Assembly (NCBI GenBank): GCA_905369775.1
Contig: CAJPJR010000047.1
Location: 1 to 14,982 of the forward strand
Direction of reading: 5' to 3'
DNA from: Prevotellaceae bacterium UBA1746
GTDB taxonomy: Bacteria > Bacteroidota > Bacteroidia > Bacteroidales > Bacteroidaceae
DNA: 14,982 bases
Made by a program: the position numbers and the translations under genes. Below are positions 6,970 to 13,594 of this stretch, piece by piece (positions within the stretch are counted from its first letter, which is position 1; each line of letters starts with the position of its first letter). The notes under the pieces are model-generated. The model did no database searches, was not told the DNA's origin, and saw nothing but the letters and a program-made list of their open reading frames with translations.

Positions 6970-8013
6970 TCATTTACGTCGTTTCTGCGTTTTGGTTCGT
7001 TTGTTTGAAAGGGTGCTTTGTTTCCGTGTGCGCGATTTTGCGTGCTTGGCGTGAGGCGGTTTGGGATGCGACCGTTTCCTTTTGGCGGAAGTCGGAGACT
7101 TTTTCTGTGCAGATGCTGCGACCAGGTTTTGTCGTCGCTGTGCTTTGCGGCTTAAGGTGTTGCCAATGGTCAACTTTTGCAGGTCGTCCAACGAACCGTT
7201 GTAGACATTGAAGTCGACCGTGCCGGTGATGCCGTCGATGCAGCCTTCTTCGGTGTGTTGCCAAAAGTCCCATGCACCTTTGTAGCGGAGTTTTTTCACT
7301 TTGTAGTGGGCGATCCAAAAAGGATAGCGGTCGAACTCGGGGGTGTTGAGATAGTTTTTTTTGAATGTCAGATAGGTGTAGATGATGGGAGGCGTGCCGA
7401 AGCGTTTTTCCATCATCTCGAGCCATTCGAGGACTTCTCTTCTTAGCGTTTCTGGCTTGAGTCTGCCGAGGACCTCAACATCGAGCACCGGGGGGAGGTC
7501 GCCCTTTTCGAGTGGGACGTTGTTGATGAAATGGTGGGCTTGCTCGTCGCCCGAAATGCCGGGCGAGAAATAATGGTAGGCTCCGCGGACGAGACCGTAT
7601 TGTTGCGCTTTCCGGAAGTTGTGACGAAATTTCCGATCCAAATGGCTTTTTCCTTGCGTGGCTTTGACGAATACGAATTGTACGCGTGCGCCGTTGGCAT
7701 CGGAGGCGGTGGCTACTTTTTCCCAGTTGACGGTGCCTTGGTGGTGGCTCACATCAATGCCGTGAATGCTGTAGTTGGCCGGAAATTGGGACTCGCCGAA
7801 GCCACGATGGCGGTAAGGCGCAAGGATAAAGTGGTAGAGGAGTAGGGCGCAAACCAGTGCAATGGCCGATCCGCCGATCCAAAAGATGCGTTTGCGATGC
7901 TGCCCGAATGTGTGTGCTGTCCGGGAGTGGGGTGCAGAAGATTGTTCCTGCATGTTGTTTTCGTTCGTGTGACGCACGGGAATTTTGTTTGTCTGTGGTT
8001 TTTCTTGATCCAA
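6970..8013 (-). CDS. Membrane-anchored GH25 muramidase (copy 2) with a basic tail
   Basis: Paralogue of the neighbouring GH25 gene, probably a periplasmic peptidoglycan muramidase held in the inner membrane. With the TTG start at 8011-8013 it has 347 residues: a short polar N-terminus, a membrane helix at about 44-66, and the GH25 barrel with GIDVSHHQG (Asp87) and the catalytic-type DVE (Asp178, Glu180). The usual KATEG motif reads KATQG here (Gln120). The barrel ends near 283 and is followed by a 64-residue tail with 23 Lys/Arg and no Asp/Glu, absent from copy 1. The first ATG is codon 21 (7951-7953), which would give 327 residues. The TTG is preferred because the two copies resemble each other from there on. 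A stop codon in frame at 8044-8046 limits any extension. Confidence 0.88.
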   Translation of the reverse strand: MDQEKPQTNKIPVRHTNENNMQEQSSAPHSRTAHTFGQHRKRIFWIGGSAIALVCALLLYHFILAPYRHRGFGESQFPANYSIHGIDVSHHQGTVNWEKVATASDANGARVQFVFVKATQGKSHLDRKFRHNFRKAQQYGLVRGAYHYFSPGISGDEQAHHFINNVPLEKGDLPPVLDVEVLGRLKPETLRREVLEWLEMMEKRFGTPPIIYTYLTFKKNYLNTPEFDRYPFWIAHYKVKKLRYKGAWDFWQHTEEGCIDGITGTVDFNVYNGSLDDLQKLTIGNTLSRKAQRRQNLVAASAQKKSPTSAKRKRSHPKPPHAKHAKSRTRKQSTLSNKRTKTQKRRK

Positions 8014-8052
8014 CTCTTTGTGGGAGTTGAAAATAGTGAGATTTCAGTGCAG

Positions 8053-8084
8053 CAAAATTAGGCATTTTAACTGTGATCTGCAAG
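8053..8084 (-). promoter_or_regulatory. Bacteroidetes-type promoter of GH25 copy 2
   Basis: On the minus strand, TAATTTTG (8053-8060) as -7 with CTTG (8081-8084) 20 bp upstream. It lies right after the pfp terminator and about 40 bases before the TTG start. The first 32 bases are near-identical to the promoter of copy 1. Confidence 0.65.
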
Positions 8085-8094
8085 CGTCTTACGA

Positions 8095-8130
8095 AAAATC
8101 CCCCTTTCTCCACAGAGAAAGGGGGATTTT
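8095..8130. terminator. Strong intrinsic terminator downstream of pfp
   Basis: A perfect 16-bp stem (8095-8110 with 8115-8130) with a CACA loop. The stem carries AAAA at one foot and TTTT at the other, so it reads as a classical terminator on either strand. It starts 28 bases after the pfp stop and separates pfp from the GH25 copy 2 promoter. Confidence 0.9.
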
Positions 8131-8158
8131 CATTATCGGAGCACGTTGTGTGCGTGTT

Positions 8159-9799
8159 TTATTTGGCCTGTTCGAGGGCGAGGGTGCGGGTGCACTGGTC
8201 GCAAACTTCCGTGGGTCCCCAGTACTGGATGGGTCCGGGGTAGATGAAGGCGGTCTTTTCGGCCCATTCTTCGCGGTGTGCGGCGAAAGCTTGGAAGGGT
8301 TTGCCGTCGAGCTCGACGAGGGCCTTGCGGATCACGGGTTTCATGTGGCCGTGGCGGCGTTCCATGTTCATCATCATGGTGATGGGCACACCGCCGGCGA
8401 TCCATTGTTCGGCCGGTGCAGTGGTGTTCTTCACGATGGCCATGTAGCCGGTCTTGCCGTTGGCGACGAGTTGCGCAGCCGATGCACCGAGTGCGTAGCA
8501 GTAGTCGGCATCGAAGTTGGAGGGAGCGGCGCAGCGTCCTTCGTAACCGAAGAAGTGGTGGAGGGGCGCGAACTTGCCTACGTATTTACCTTCCTTCTTC
8601 CAGGCGGCGAGCTTCTCGGCTACCATTTCGCTGAGGAGCTTCTCGGTTTCGATGAGCGAAACCTGTACGTTGCCGTGGGGGTCGCGTTCGGCGGTGAGCT
8701 GCTTAGCGACGCCTTCGGGGAGCGAGGCGTAGATGGCAGCATTGGCGGGCGAAAGTTTTTCGAGCACCCAAGCGCGTTGCTGAGCGGCTTCCACTTTCTC
8801 GGCCTCGGGGGTGGAAAGGAGGTCGTTGAGCTCGGCGATGAGTTTTTTGAGCGAGGGGATGAACTCGATGAGGCCTTCGGGGATGAGCACCGTGCCGAAG
8901 TTGTTGCCGGCTTCGGCGCGCTTAGCGACAACGCCTGCGATGTAAGTCACCACGTCGTCGAGGCTTTGTTCCTTAGCCTCCACTTCTTCGGAGATGAGGC
9001 AGACGTTGGGCTGCACTTGCAGGGCGCATTCGAGGGCGATGTGCGAAGCCGAGCGACCCATGAGTTTGATGAAGTGCCAGTACTTGCGAGCGGAGTTGGC
9101 GTCGCGCTGGATGTTGCCGATCACCTCTGCGTAAGTTTTGCAAGCGGTGTCGAAGCCGAACGACGTTTCGATCTGGTCGTTCTTGAGGTCACCGTCGATG
9201 GTTTTGGGGCAACCGATGACTTGCACGCCGGTTTTCTTGGCTGCGAAGTATTCGGCCAGTACGCAAGCGTTGGTGTTGGAGTCGTCGCCGCCGATGATCA
9301 CGATGGCGTTGATGCCCAGCTGGCGAATGATCTCGAGACCCTTTTCAAATTGTGCTTCTTCCTCGAGCTTGGTGCGACCCGAACCGATCATGTCGAAACC
9401 GCCGGTGTTGCGATATTCGTCGATCAGGGCGTCGTTCATCTCGATGTATTGGTGGTCGACGAGACCGCCGGGGCCCATGAGGAAGCCGTAGAGCTTGGAA
9501 TTGGGATTTTGCTTTTTCAGACCGTCGTAGAGACCGCAAATCACGTTGTGACCGCCGGGAGCTTGTCCGCCCGAAAGGATGATGCCGATGTTGATGGGTG
9601 CATATTCCTTCTTCTCGTCGGTGGGTTCGAAGCTAACGAGGGGCATACCGTAGGTGTTGGGGAAGAGGGCTTTGATCTCTTCCTGGTTATCAACACTCTG
9701 CGTGGGATTTCCCTCTACGATTTTCACGTTGCCGCGCAGACCGGCGGGGAGTTTGGGGCTGTAAGCCGCACGAGCGATTTGCAATGCGCTTTTTTCCAT
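8159..9799 (-). CDS. pfp: Diphosphate--fructose-6-phosphate 1-phosphotransferase (PFP)
   Basis: A PPi-dependent phosphofructokinase that reversibly phosphorylates fructose 6-phosphate using pyrophosphate in the central glycolytic pathway. The 546 residues match the long form found in Bacteroidetes, spirochaetes and plants. Visible motifs are SGGQAPGGHN (76-85, phosphate loop), GGDDSNT (170-176), PKTIDGDLKND (198-208, catalytic Asp and substrate site) and MGRSASH (247-253). The second Asp in GGDDS replaces the Gly of ATP-dependent enzymes and marks PPi use. A large helical insertion at about 290-400 is typical of the long form. The ATG at 9797-9799 starts the family N-terminus (MEKSALQIAR). 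It is a single-gene unit with its own promoter and terminator. Confidence 0.96.
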   Translation of the reverse strand: MEKSALQIARAAYSPKLPAGLRGNVKIVEGNPTQSVDNQEEIKALFPNTYGMPLVSFEPTDEKKEYAPINIGIILSGGQAPGGHNVICGLYDGLKKQNPNSKLYGFLMGPGGLVDHQYIEMNDALIDEYRNTGGFDMIGSGRTKLEEEAQFEKGLEIIRQLGINAIVIIGGDDSNTNACVLAEYFAAKKTGVQVIGCPKTIDGDLKNDQIETSFGFDTACKTYAEVIGNIQRDANSARKYWHFIKLMGRSASHIALECALQVQPNVCLISEEVEAKEQSLDDVVTYIAGVVAKRAEAGNNFGTVLIPEGLIEFIPSLKKLIAELNDLLSTPEAEKVEAAQQRAWVLEKLSPANAAIYASLPEGVAKQLTAERDPHGNVQVSLIETEKLLSEMVAEKLAAWKKEGKYVGKFAPLHHFFGYEGRCAAPSNFDADYCYALGASAAQLVANGKTGYMAIVKNTTAPAEQWIAGGVPITMMMNMERRHGHMKPVIRKALVELDGKPFQAFAAHREEWAEKTAFIYPGPIQYWGPTEVCDQCTRTLALEQAK

Positions 9800-9836
9800 A
9801 ATGTGTTTAGGTGGAAAGAATGATATTTCTTGCCTA

Positions 9837-9867
9837 CAAAGTTACTCGTTTTCGAGCGAACGGCAAA
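9837..9867 (-). promoter_or_regulatory. Bacteroidetes-type promoter of pfp
   Basis: On the minus strand, TTTG (9864-9867), exactly 19 bp, then TAACTTTG (9837-9844): a perfect fit to the phylum consensus, 37 bases before the ATG. The spacer contains an inverted repeat CTCG-TTTT-CGAG (9845-9856), placed where a repressor could act, though a chance occurrence is possible. Confidence 0.8.
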
Positions 9868-9889
9868 AAGGCGGGGCGTTTTTTCGGCG

Positions 9890-10669
9890 TCAGAGATAGA
9901 AATCTCGACAGAGTTCTGCGTACTGGGCTGAACGTTGGCCGTCGCACAGGAGAATAAGGGTGTCGCGTTCCACTCGTTCTGGCGCTGCACCCTTGACGAA
10001 GTGGAGCAAAACGCGTTTGGGCGCTTTGCGTGCCACGGTTTGTACGTCGGTGGCGCGCACGAGTGAGCATCCGACGTCGGCCGCTGCGGCATGAAACCGT
10101 TCTTGCGCCGATTTCGGAACGATGACTTCGAGGCTTCCTCCCGGGCGGAGGAGGCGGGCTGCACGCATCGTAAGGCGGGCGAAGGTGAGTCCCGTGGCGG
10201 TATGGCGAGCTTGCGCACGGAGTGCGTCGGGAGCGAGAAGCGTTTCTTCGAAAAACGGCGGATTGCTCACAATGGCATCGAAGGTGCCGGCGTCGCGAAG
10301 GGAAGCGCAATGATCGTCGTCCAGAAAATCAGCACAAAGCACGTCGATTTGCTGAGCGAAGGGGGACCGGGTCACATTTTCCGCGGCTTGTTCCGCGGCC
10401 TGTGGGTCGATTTCGAGCGCGACGAGGTGGGCTTCCGGAAAGCGCTGGGCGAGCAGGAGTGCGACGAGCCCGCAGCCCGTACCGACGTCCAGGACGCGTT
10501 TCGTGGTGCGCAGGTTTTCAATTGGTGCAGCGTGCGATTCGCTGCCGGTGGGCTGCGGTGGTTCGTCGGTCGCGGCCAATCGGGCCCATGCGCCGAGGAG
10601 AACGCCGTCTGTGCCGACTTTCATGGCGCAGCGGTCGTCGTGGACAACGAATTGACGGAAGGTAAACAT
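9890..10669 (-). CDS. trmN6: tRNA1(Val) (adenine(37)-N6)-methyltransferase-like protein
   Basis: An SAM-dependent N6-adenine methyltransferase of the TrmN6/YfiC family, which in E. coli modifies A37 of tRNA1(Val). The 259-residue protein starts MFTFRQFVVHDDRCAMKVGTD, the typical family N-terminus. It has SAM motif I at 59-67 (VLDVGTGCG), an acidic residue after strand 2 (LEID, 85-88) and the N6-methylase motif NPPFF (136-140). Between residues 35 and 57 there is a Pro/Ser/Thr-rich insert not needed for the fold. The ATG at 10667-10669 is chosen over a longer open frame reaching 10924, because that extension only translates the 21-bp repeats. No standard promoter was seen upstream. The stop lies 23 bases from the pfp -33 element and no terminator separates them. 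Confidence 0.9.
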   Translation of the reverse strand: MFTFRQFVVHDDRCAMKVGTDGVLLGAWARLAATDEPPQPTGSESHAAPIENLRTTKRVLDVGTGCGLVALLLAQRFPEAHLVALEIDPQAAEQAAENVTRSPFAQQIDVLCADFLDDDHCASLRDAGTFDAIVSNPPFFEETLLAPDALRAQARHTATGLTFARLTMRAARLLRPGGSLEVIVPKSAQERFHAAAADVGCSLVRATDVQTVARKAPKRVLLHFVKGAAPERVERDTLILLCDGQRSAQYAELCRDFYL

Positions 10670-11214
10670 AGAGAAGAGGACGTGGTGGGTGAACGATAGG
10701 AGGGAGGGACTTGCGTGTTGGAGGGTGAGCGGAGAGTGAGCCGAGGAAACGCAAAAGAAATCGAGCGGTGCAGCAAAAGGAATCGTGCTATGCAGCAAAG
10801 AAGTCGTGCCATTCCACAAGAGAAGTCGAGCAATGCGGAAAAAAGTGGCGCGTTCCAGAAAGAAGTGGCGCGATTCGGGGAAAAAGTTGGGCATTTCCGA
10901 ATGAAAGTCCCCTTGTTTCCGCACAAAGTTTCCGATTTTTCTGCCATCCTTGGGAGGGAACGCGAGCAGGTCGGGACTTCAAAGAAGCAGGTTGCGGTGA
11001 TCGTAGGGACGGTTGGTGCGCTTGTGAGGAGGACAGGCTTCCCCGAATGAAAAGTGGGACGATGAGGGGCGACACGTCTCGGCACTGTGGAAAAAGAGAA
11101 GGGGGAGGGATTGTTTGAGAGGAGCCTTATTGTGACTCTTGAGGAGGAGGGAAGAGGGAAGCGCGTTGTGGTCAGTTCCCGCCGGCGCAGGAGTGCGCCC
11201 TCAACGGACGAGAA
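10670..11214. other. Gene-free stretch between trmN6 and rplT
   Basis: About 545 bases with no gene I can support. It contains the 21-bp repeat array (listed separately) and a small 6-bp hairpin with a GGAG loop at 11184-11199. The open frames on both strands translate the repeat into seven-residue periodic, low-complexity peptides without homology that I recognise. No CAAAnnTA or TAnnTTTG promoter core in a convincing setting was found, so how trmN6 is transcribed is unclear. Confidence 0.6.
10751..10940. repeat. Degenerate 21-bp tandem repeat, about nine units
   Basis: On the plus strand an A-rich core (AAAAGAAGTCG, AAAAGTGGCG, AAAAGTTGGGC and similar) recurs with the marker T at 10761, 10783, 10804, 10826, 10846, 10866, 10887, 10908 and 10929. 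The steps are 20-22 bases and average exactly 21.0. Each core is followed by a G/C-rich half and often a TTCC or ATT string. Neighbouring units are more alike than distant ones. The array lies 80 bases upstream of trmN6 and does not appear to be coding. Confidence 0.7.
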
Positions 11215-11254
11215 CAAACGAAAAAAGGCGGCTTCACGAGTGAAGCACGCCTTT
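11215..11254 (-). terminator. Intrinsic terminator of the infC-rpmI-rplT operon
   Basis: A 13-bp stem in two blocks (AAAGGCG and GCTTCA on the plus-strand left arm, with a single bulged A at 11247) and a CGAG loop. On the minus strand it is followed by TTTTTT. It starts 43 bases past the rplT stop codon. Confidence 0.85.
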
Positions 11255-11297
11255 CGATTGGATTGGGAATAGTTGTTGGATTAGGCCAAGTGGAGAC

Positions 11298-11642
11298 TTA
11301 TTTGGCCTTCTCAACGATGGCTTTGAAAGCCTGGGGGTTGTTGACAGCGAGGTCGGCGAGCACCTTACGGTTGATCTCGATACCGGCCTTGTGGAGTCCA
11401 CCCATGAGTTGAGAATAGCTCAAGCCTTCGAGGCGAGCCGCAGCGTTGATACGCTGAATCCAGAGTGCGCGGAAGTTGCGCTTCTTGTTGCGACGATCGC
11501 GGAAGGCGTAGGTCAGACCTTTCTCCCAAGTGTTCTTGGCAACGGTCCAGACATTTTTGCGAGCACCATAGTATCCGCGGGTCAATTTCAGGATTCTCTT
11601 GCGCTTAGCGCGAGATGCGACGTGATTTACTGATCTTGGCAT
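11298..11642 (-). CDS. rplT: 50S ribosomal protein L20
   Basis: L20 binds 23S rRNA early in assembly of the large subunit and, in well-studied bacteria, represses its own operon. The 114-residue protein shows the basic helical N-terminus (MPRSVNHVASRAKRKRILK), the GYYGARKN segment and the C-terminal RNA-binding half (FRALWIQRINAA, LSYSQLMGGL). Length matches the family. It is the last gene of infC-rpmI-rplT, 93 bases after rpmI, and is followed by a clear terminator. Confidence 0.98.
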   Translation of the reverse strand: MPRSVNHVASRAKRKRILKLTRGYYGARKNVWTVAKNTWEKGLTYAFRDRRNKKRNFRALWIQRINAAARLEGLSYSQLMGGLHKAGIEINRKVLADLAVNNPQAFKAIVEKAK

Positions 11643-11735
11643 AGTAAGTTGGGTTGTGATTGCCGGCGGTCAGGAAAGTGACACTTGCGAGCCGGACATT
11701 CGATTGAATAAATGACTGTGGGTGAGAGCTTTTGA

Positions 11736-11933
11736 TTAGCGCATGCAGAGCAATTCGCGTACCTGCTTAACGTCGGTGGAGTCAACGAGACCCACGTGGC
11801 AGAGGTTGCGCTTTTGCTTCTTCGTCTTTTTGGTGAGAATGTGGCTGTGGAAAGCGTGCTTTCTCTTGATCTTACCCGTTCCGGTGAGTGCGAAACGCTT
11901 CTTCGCGCCGGAATTAGTCTTTACCTTAGGCAT
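11736..11933 (-). CDS. rpmI: 50S ribosomal protein L35
   Basis: A small, highly basic 65-residue protein of the large ribosomal subunit. It begins MPKVKTNSGAKKRFALTGTGKIKRKHAFHSH, the standard L35 start, and ends in the usual DVKQVRELL region. The ATG at 11931-11933 is chosen for this reason; an open extension upstream to 11984 is non-conserved. It follows infC after an unusually long 233-base spacer (see the separate entry). Confidence 0.98.
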   Translation of the reverse strand: MPKVKTNSGAKKRFALTGTGKIKRKHAFHSHILTKKTKKQKRNLCHVGLVDSTDVKQVRELLCMR

Positions 11934-12166
11934 TTGTTGTGTGATTAAATGATGAATGAATGTGCGGTTGCGCATACCTGGCACAACGCGCGACGATATA
12001 AAAACGAACTTCGAGCCAAGCGCCTCGACGGATGCTTTTTAGTGATTATGGAAACTGGGGTAGTTCCGCCGAGAACATCACTTTTCAGTTCGGATCTATT
12101 CAGGAGTGGTTGGGTGGTCCGCAGCTTAGGTCGAAAACCAGTGTGCGGGACGGCGCTCCGTTCGGA
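11934..12166 (-). other. Structured infC-rpmI intercistronic spacer, possible leader RNA
   Basis: The spacer is 233 bases, long for this operon. In it, AGTGAT (12041-12046) can pair with ATCACT (12077-12082), enclosing a second 6-bp stem with a bulge and GGGGT loop (12050-12056 with 12062-12067). Closer to rpmI, TCGAG and CTCGA (12011-12015, 12024-12028) can pair, followed on the minus strand by GTTTTTATAT. This order, an upstream structure then a weak hairpin with a T-run ahead of rpmI-rplT, would suit autoregulation by L20, but no binding site is proven. No standard promoter was found here. Confidence 0.35.
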
Positions 12167-12859
12167 TTAGAAGTCTTCGCCTTCTACCTTGGGGCCGGTG
12201 TATTCGCGGCGTTCCTTGACTTGAGGTGCCTTCTTGGCGGGAGCGGGCTGCTCTTCGGTAGCCGTTTCGCCTTCGTTTTGGGGAGCTTCGGGCAGTGCCT
12301 CTTTTTCCTTCTTGACGGGAGCCTTCTTGGGCGCGAGATACATCGTCATGCGCTTACCTTCGAGCACCGGCATGGATTCCACTTTACCATAGTCCTCGAG
12401 GTCGTTGGCGAAACGCAGCAGGAGCACTTCGCCTTGTTCCTTGAAGAGGATGCTACGTCCGCGGAAGAAGACATAAGCCTTGACTTTGTCGCCTTCGCTG
12501 AGGAAGCCTTTGGCGTGTTTGAGCTTGAAGTTGTAATCGTGATCGTCGGTTTGGGGACCGAAACGGATCTCTTTGATTTCCACCTTCACTTGTTTGGCTT
12601 TCAGCTCCTTCTGTCTCTTCTTCTGTTGGTAGAGGAATTTCGAGTAGTCGATCAATCTACAAACGGGAGGCTGCGCATTGGGGCTGATCTCGACGAGATC
12701 GACTCCTTTTTGTTGCGCGAGTCGAAGAGCATCGCGGGTAGGCATTACGGTGCTTTCGGCATCGTCTTGCACAATACGCACTTCGCGCACACGAATTTGC
12801 TCGTTTACGCGATACTGCGGTTTAGTAGGCTGTTTGCGGTCGTTTCTATTGGGTCTCAA
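12167..12859 (-). CDS. infC: Translation initiation factor IF-3
   Basis: IF-3 binds the 30S subunit, checks the start codon and initiator tRNA and prevents early subunit joining. The N-domain (YRVNEQIRVREVRI, VDLVEISPNAQPPVCRLIDY, residues 16-80) and C-domain (KEIRFGPQTDDHDYNFK, MPVLEGKRM, 92-172) are intact. An extension of about 50 residues rich in Lys, Glu, Ala and Pro (178-230) follows, as is usual in this phylum. There is no ATG before codon 39, which lies inside the N-domain. The TTG at 12857-12859 gives a normal family length, and an in-frame ATT at 12884-12886 is the main alternative. The transcript would start near 12903, leaving a leader of about 44 bases. Confidence 0.95.
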   Translation of the reverse strand: MRPNRNDRKQPTKPQYRVNEQIRVREVRIVQDDAESTVMPTRDALRLAQQKGVDLVEISPNAQPPVCRLIDYSKFLYQQKKRQKELKAKQVKVEIKEIRFGPQTDDHDYNFKLKHAKGFLSEGDKVKAYVFFRGRSILFKEQGEVLLLRFANDLEDYGKVESMPVLEGKRMTMYLAPKKAPVKKEKEALPEAPQNEGETATEEQPAPAKKAPQVKERREYTGPKVEGEDF

Positions 12860-12909
12860 ATGTGTGAAACTATTGGGTTTGTAAATTGTCTGTATGCTGA
12901 TTAGCGCTG

Positions 12910-12940
12910 CAAAAGTAGTGTTTTTCTTCTAATGAACAAA
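12910..12940 (-). promoter_or_regulatory. Bacteroidetes-type promoter of infC-rpmI-rplT
   Basis: On the minus strand, TTTG (12937-12940), exactly 19 bp, and TACTTTTG (12910-12917), a perfect consensus fit. It lies 50 bases upstream of the proposed infC start and is divergent from the DUF2147 promoter. Confidence 0.8.
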
Positions 12941-12998
12941 AGGCGCGGGGCAAAAAACTTGGGGATTTCTCCTTTTACGGCATTTTCTCGAAGTGTTT

Positions 12999-13030
12999 CT
13001 TGTGAGAATGAAGGTTACGTTGTATTTTTG
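12999..13030 (+). promoter_or_regulatory. Bacteroidetes-type promoter of the DUF2147 gene
   Basis: CTTG at 12999-13002, a 20-bp spacer and TATTTTTG at 13023-13030, 58 bases before the ATG. Confidence 0.65.
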
Positions 13031-13088
13031 CGCAGATTTAATCGAGGTGTGCAAGTTTTGTGTGCATGCCGGTAATTCTTTTATCTCA

Positions 13089-13535
13089 ATGAAAAGATTT
13101 TTTCTTTTGCTGCTCCTCGTCTGCCTGGGTGCGACGTTGAGTCTTTCGGCGCAATCGGCGGCCGACAAAATTGTAGGAGTGTATCGTGTGGTGAAAGACG
13201 GTCGCAACTCGAAAGTGAAGGTGTTCAAGCATGCCGAAGGTTACCGTGCGCAGGTGATCTGGCTCGAGAATATGAAGAACCCTGACGGATCGCAGCGCAC
13301 CGACACGAAGAATCCCGATCCCGCGAAGCGCCACACGCCTTCCAATCAGATCGTTTTGGTCGACAAGGTGACGTATGACGCTGACGACAACGAGTGGGAA
13401 GATGGCCGCATCTACGATCCCACGTCGGGTAAGACGTACAAAGTGGAAATGTATTTCGAGAAACCCGGTGTGCTCACCGTCAAAGGAAAGCTCGGACCGT
13501 TCTACAAGAAGATGTACTGGACCAAAATCCAGTGA
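13089..13535 (+). CDS. Secreted DUF2147 family protein
   Basis: A 148-residue exported protein. Residues 1-21 form a clear signal peptide (MKRFF, then a Leu-rich core, ending SLSA before QSA), so it should be periplasmic or outer-membrane associated. The rest fits DUF2147, a lipocalin-like beta-barrel family: an early IVGVYRVVKDG strand, KVFKHAEGYRAQVIW, then WEDGRIYDPTSGKTYKVE (103-120), the family's hallmark, and a final LGPFYKKMYWTK strand. The function of the family is unknown; binding of a small hydrophobic ligand is only a fold-based guess. The ATG at 13089 is chosen because it starts the signal peptide. It is a monocistronic unit with its own promoter, divergent from infC and convergent with cdaA. 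Confidence 0.88.
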   Translation: MKRFFLLLLLVCLGATLSLSAQSAADKIVGVYRVVKDGRNSKVKVFKHAEGYRAQVIWLENMKNPDGSQRTDTKNPDPAKRHTPSNQIVLVDKVTYDADDNEWEDGRIYDPTSGKTYKVEMYFEKPGVLTVKGKLGPFYKKMYWTKIQ

Positions 13536-13594
13536 GTCCGATCTTCGCCGGCGGGAGTTTCCCACAAGGCGCACCGACGTTTACAATGAACGAA

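Noticed and set aside
8018..9823. A 601-codon open frame on the plus strand opposite pfp
   Set aside because: Same mirror effect: it covers exactly pfp and its promoter, shows no recognisable motif, and begins inside the GH25 copy 2 promoter region.
10715..11050. A 111-codon plus-strand frame with seven-residue periodicity (KEVARFG, EKVGHFR and similar)
   Set aside because: The period is a direct consequence of the 21-bp DNA repeat; frames on the other strand are equally open and periodic, and unit lengths of 20 and 22 bases break the frame relation, so it is better explained as non-coding repeat.
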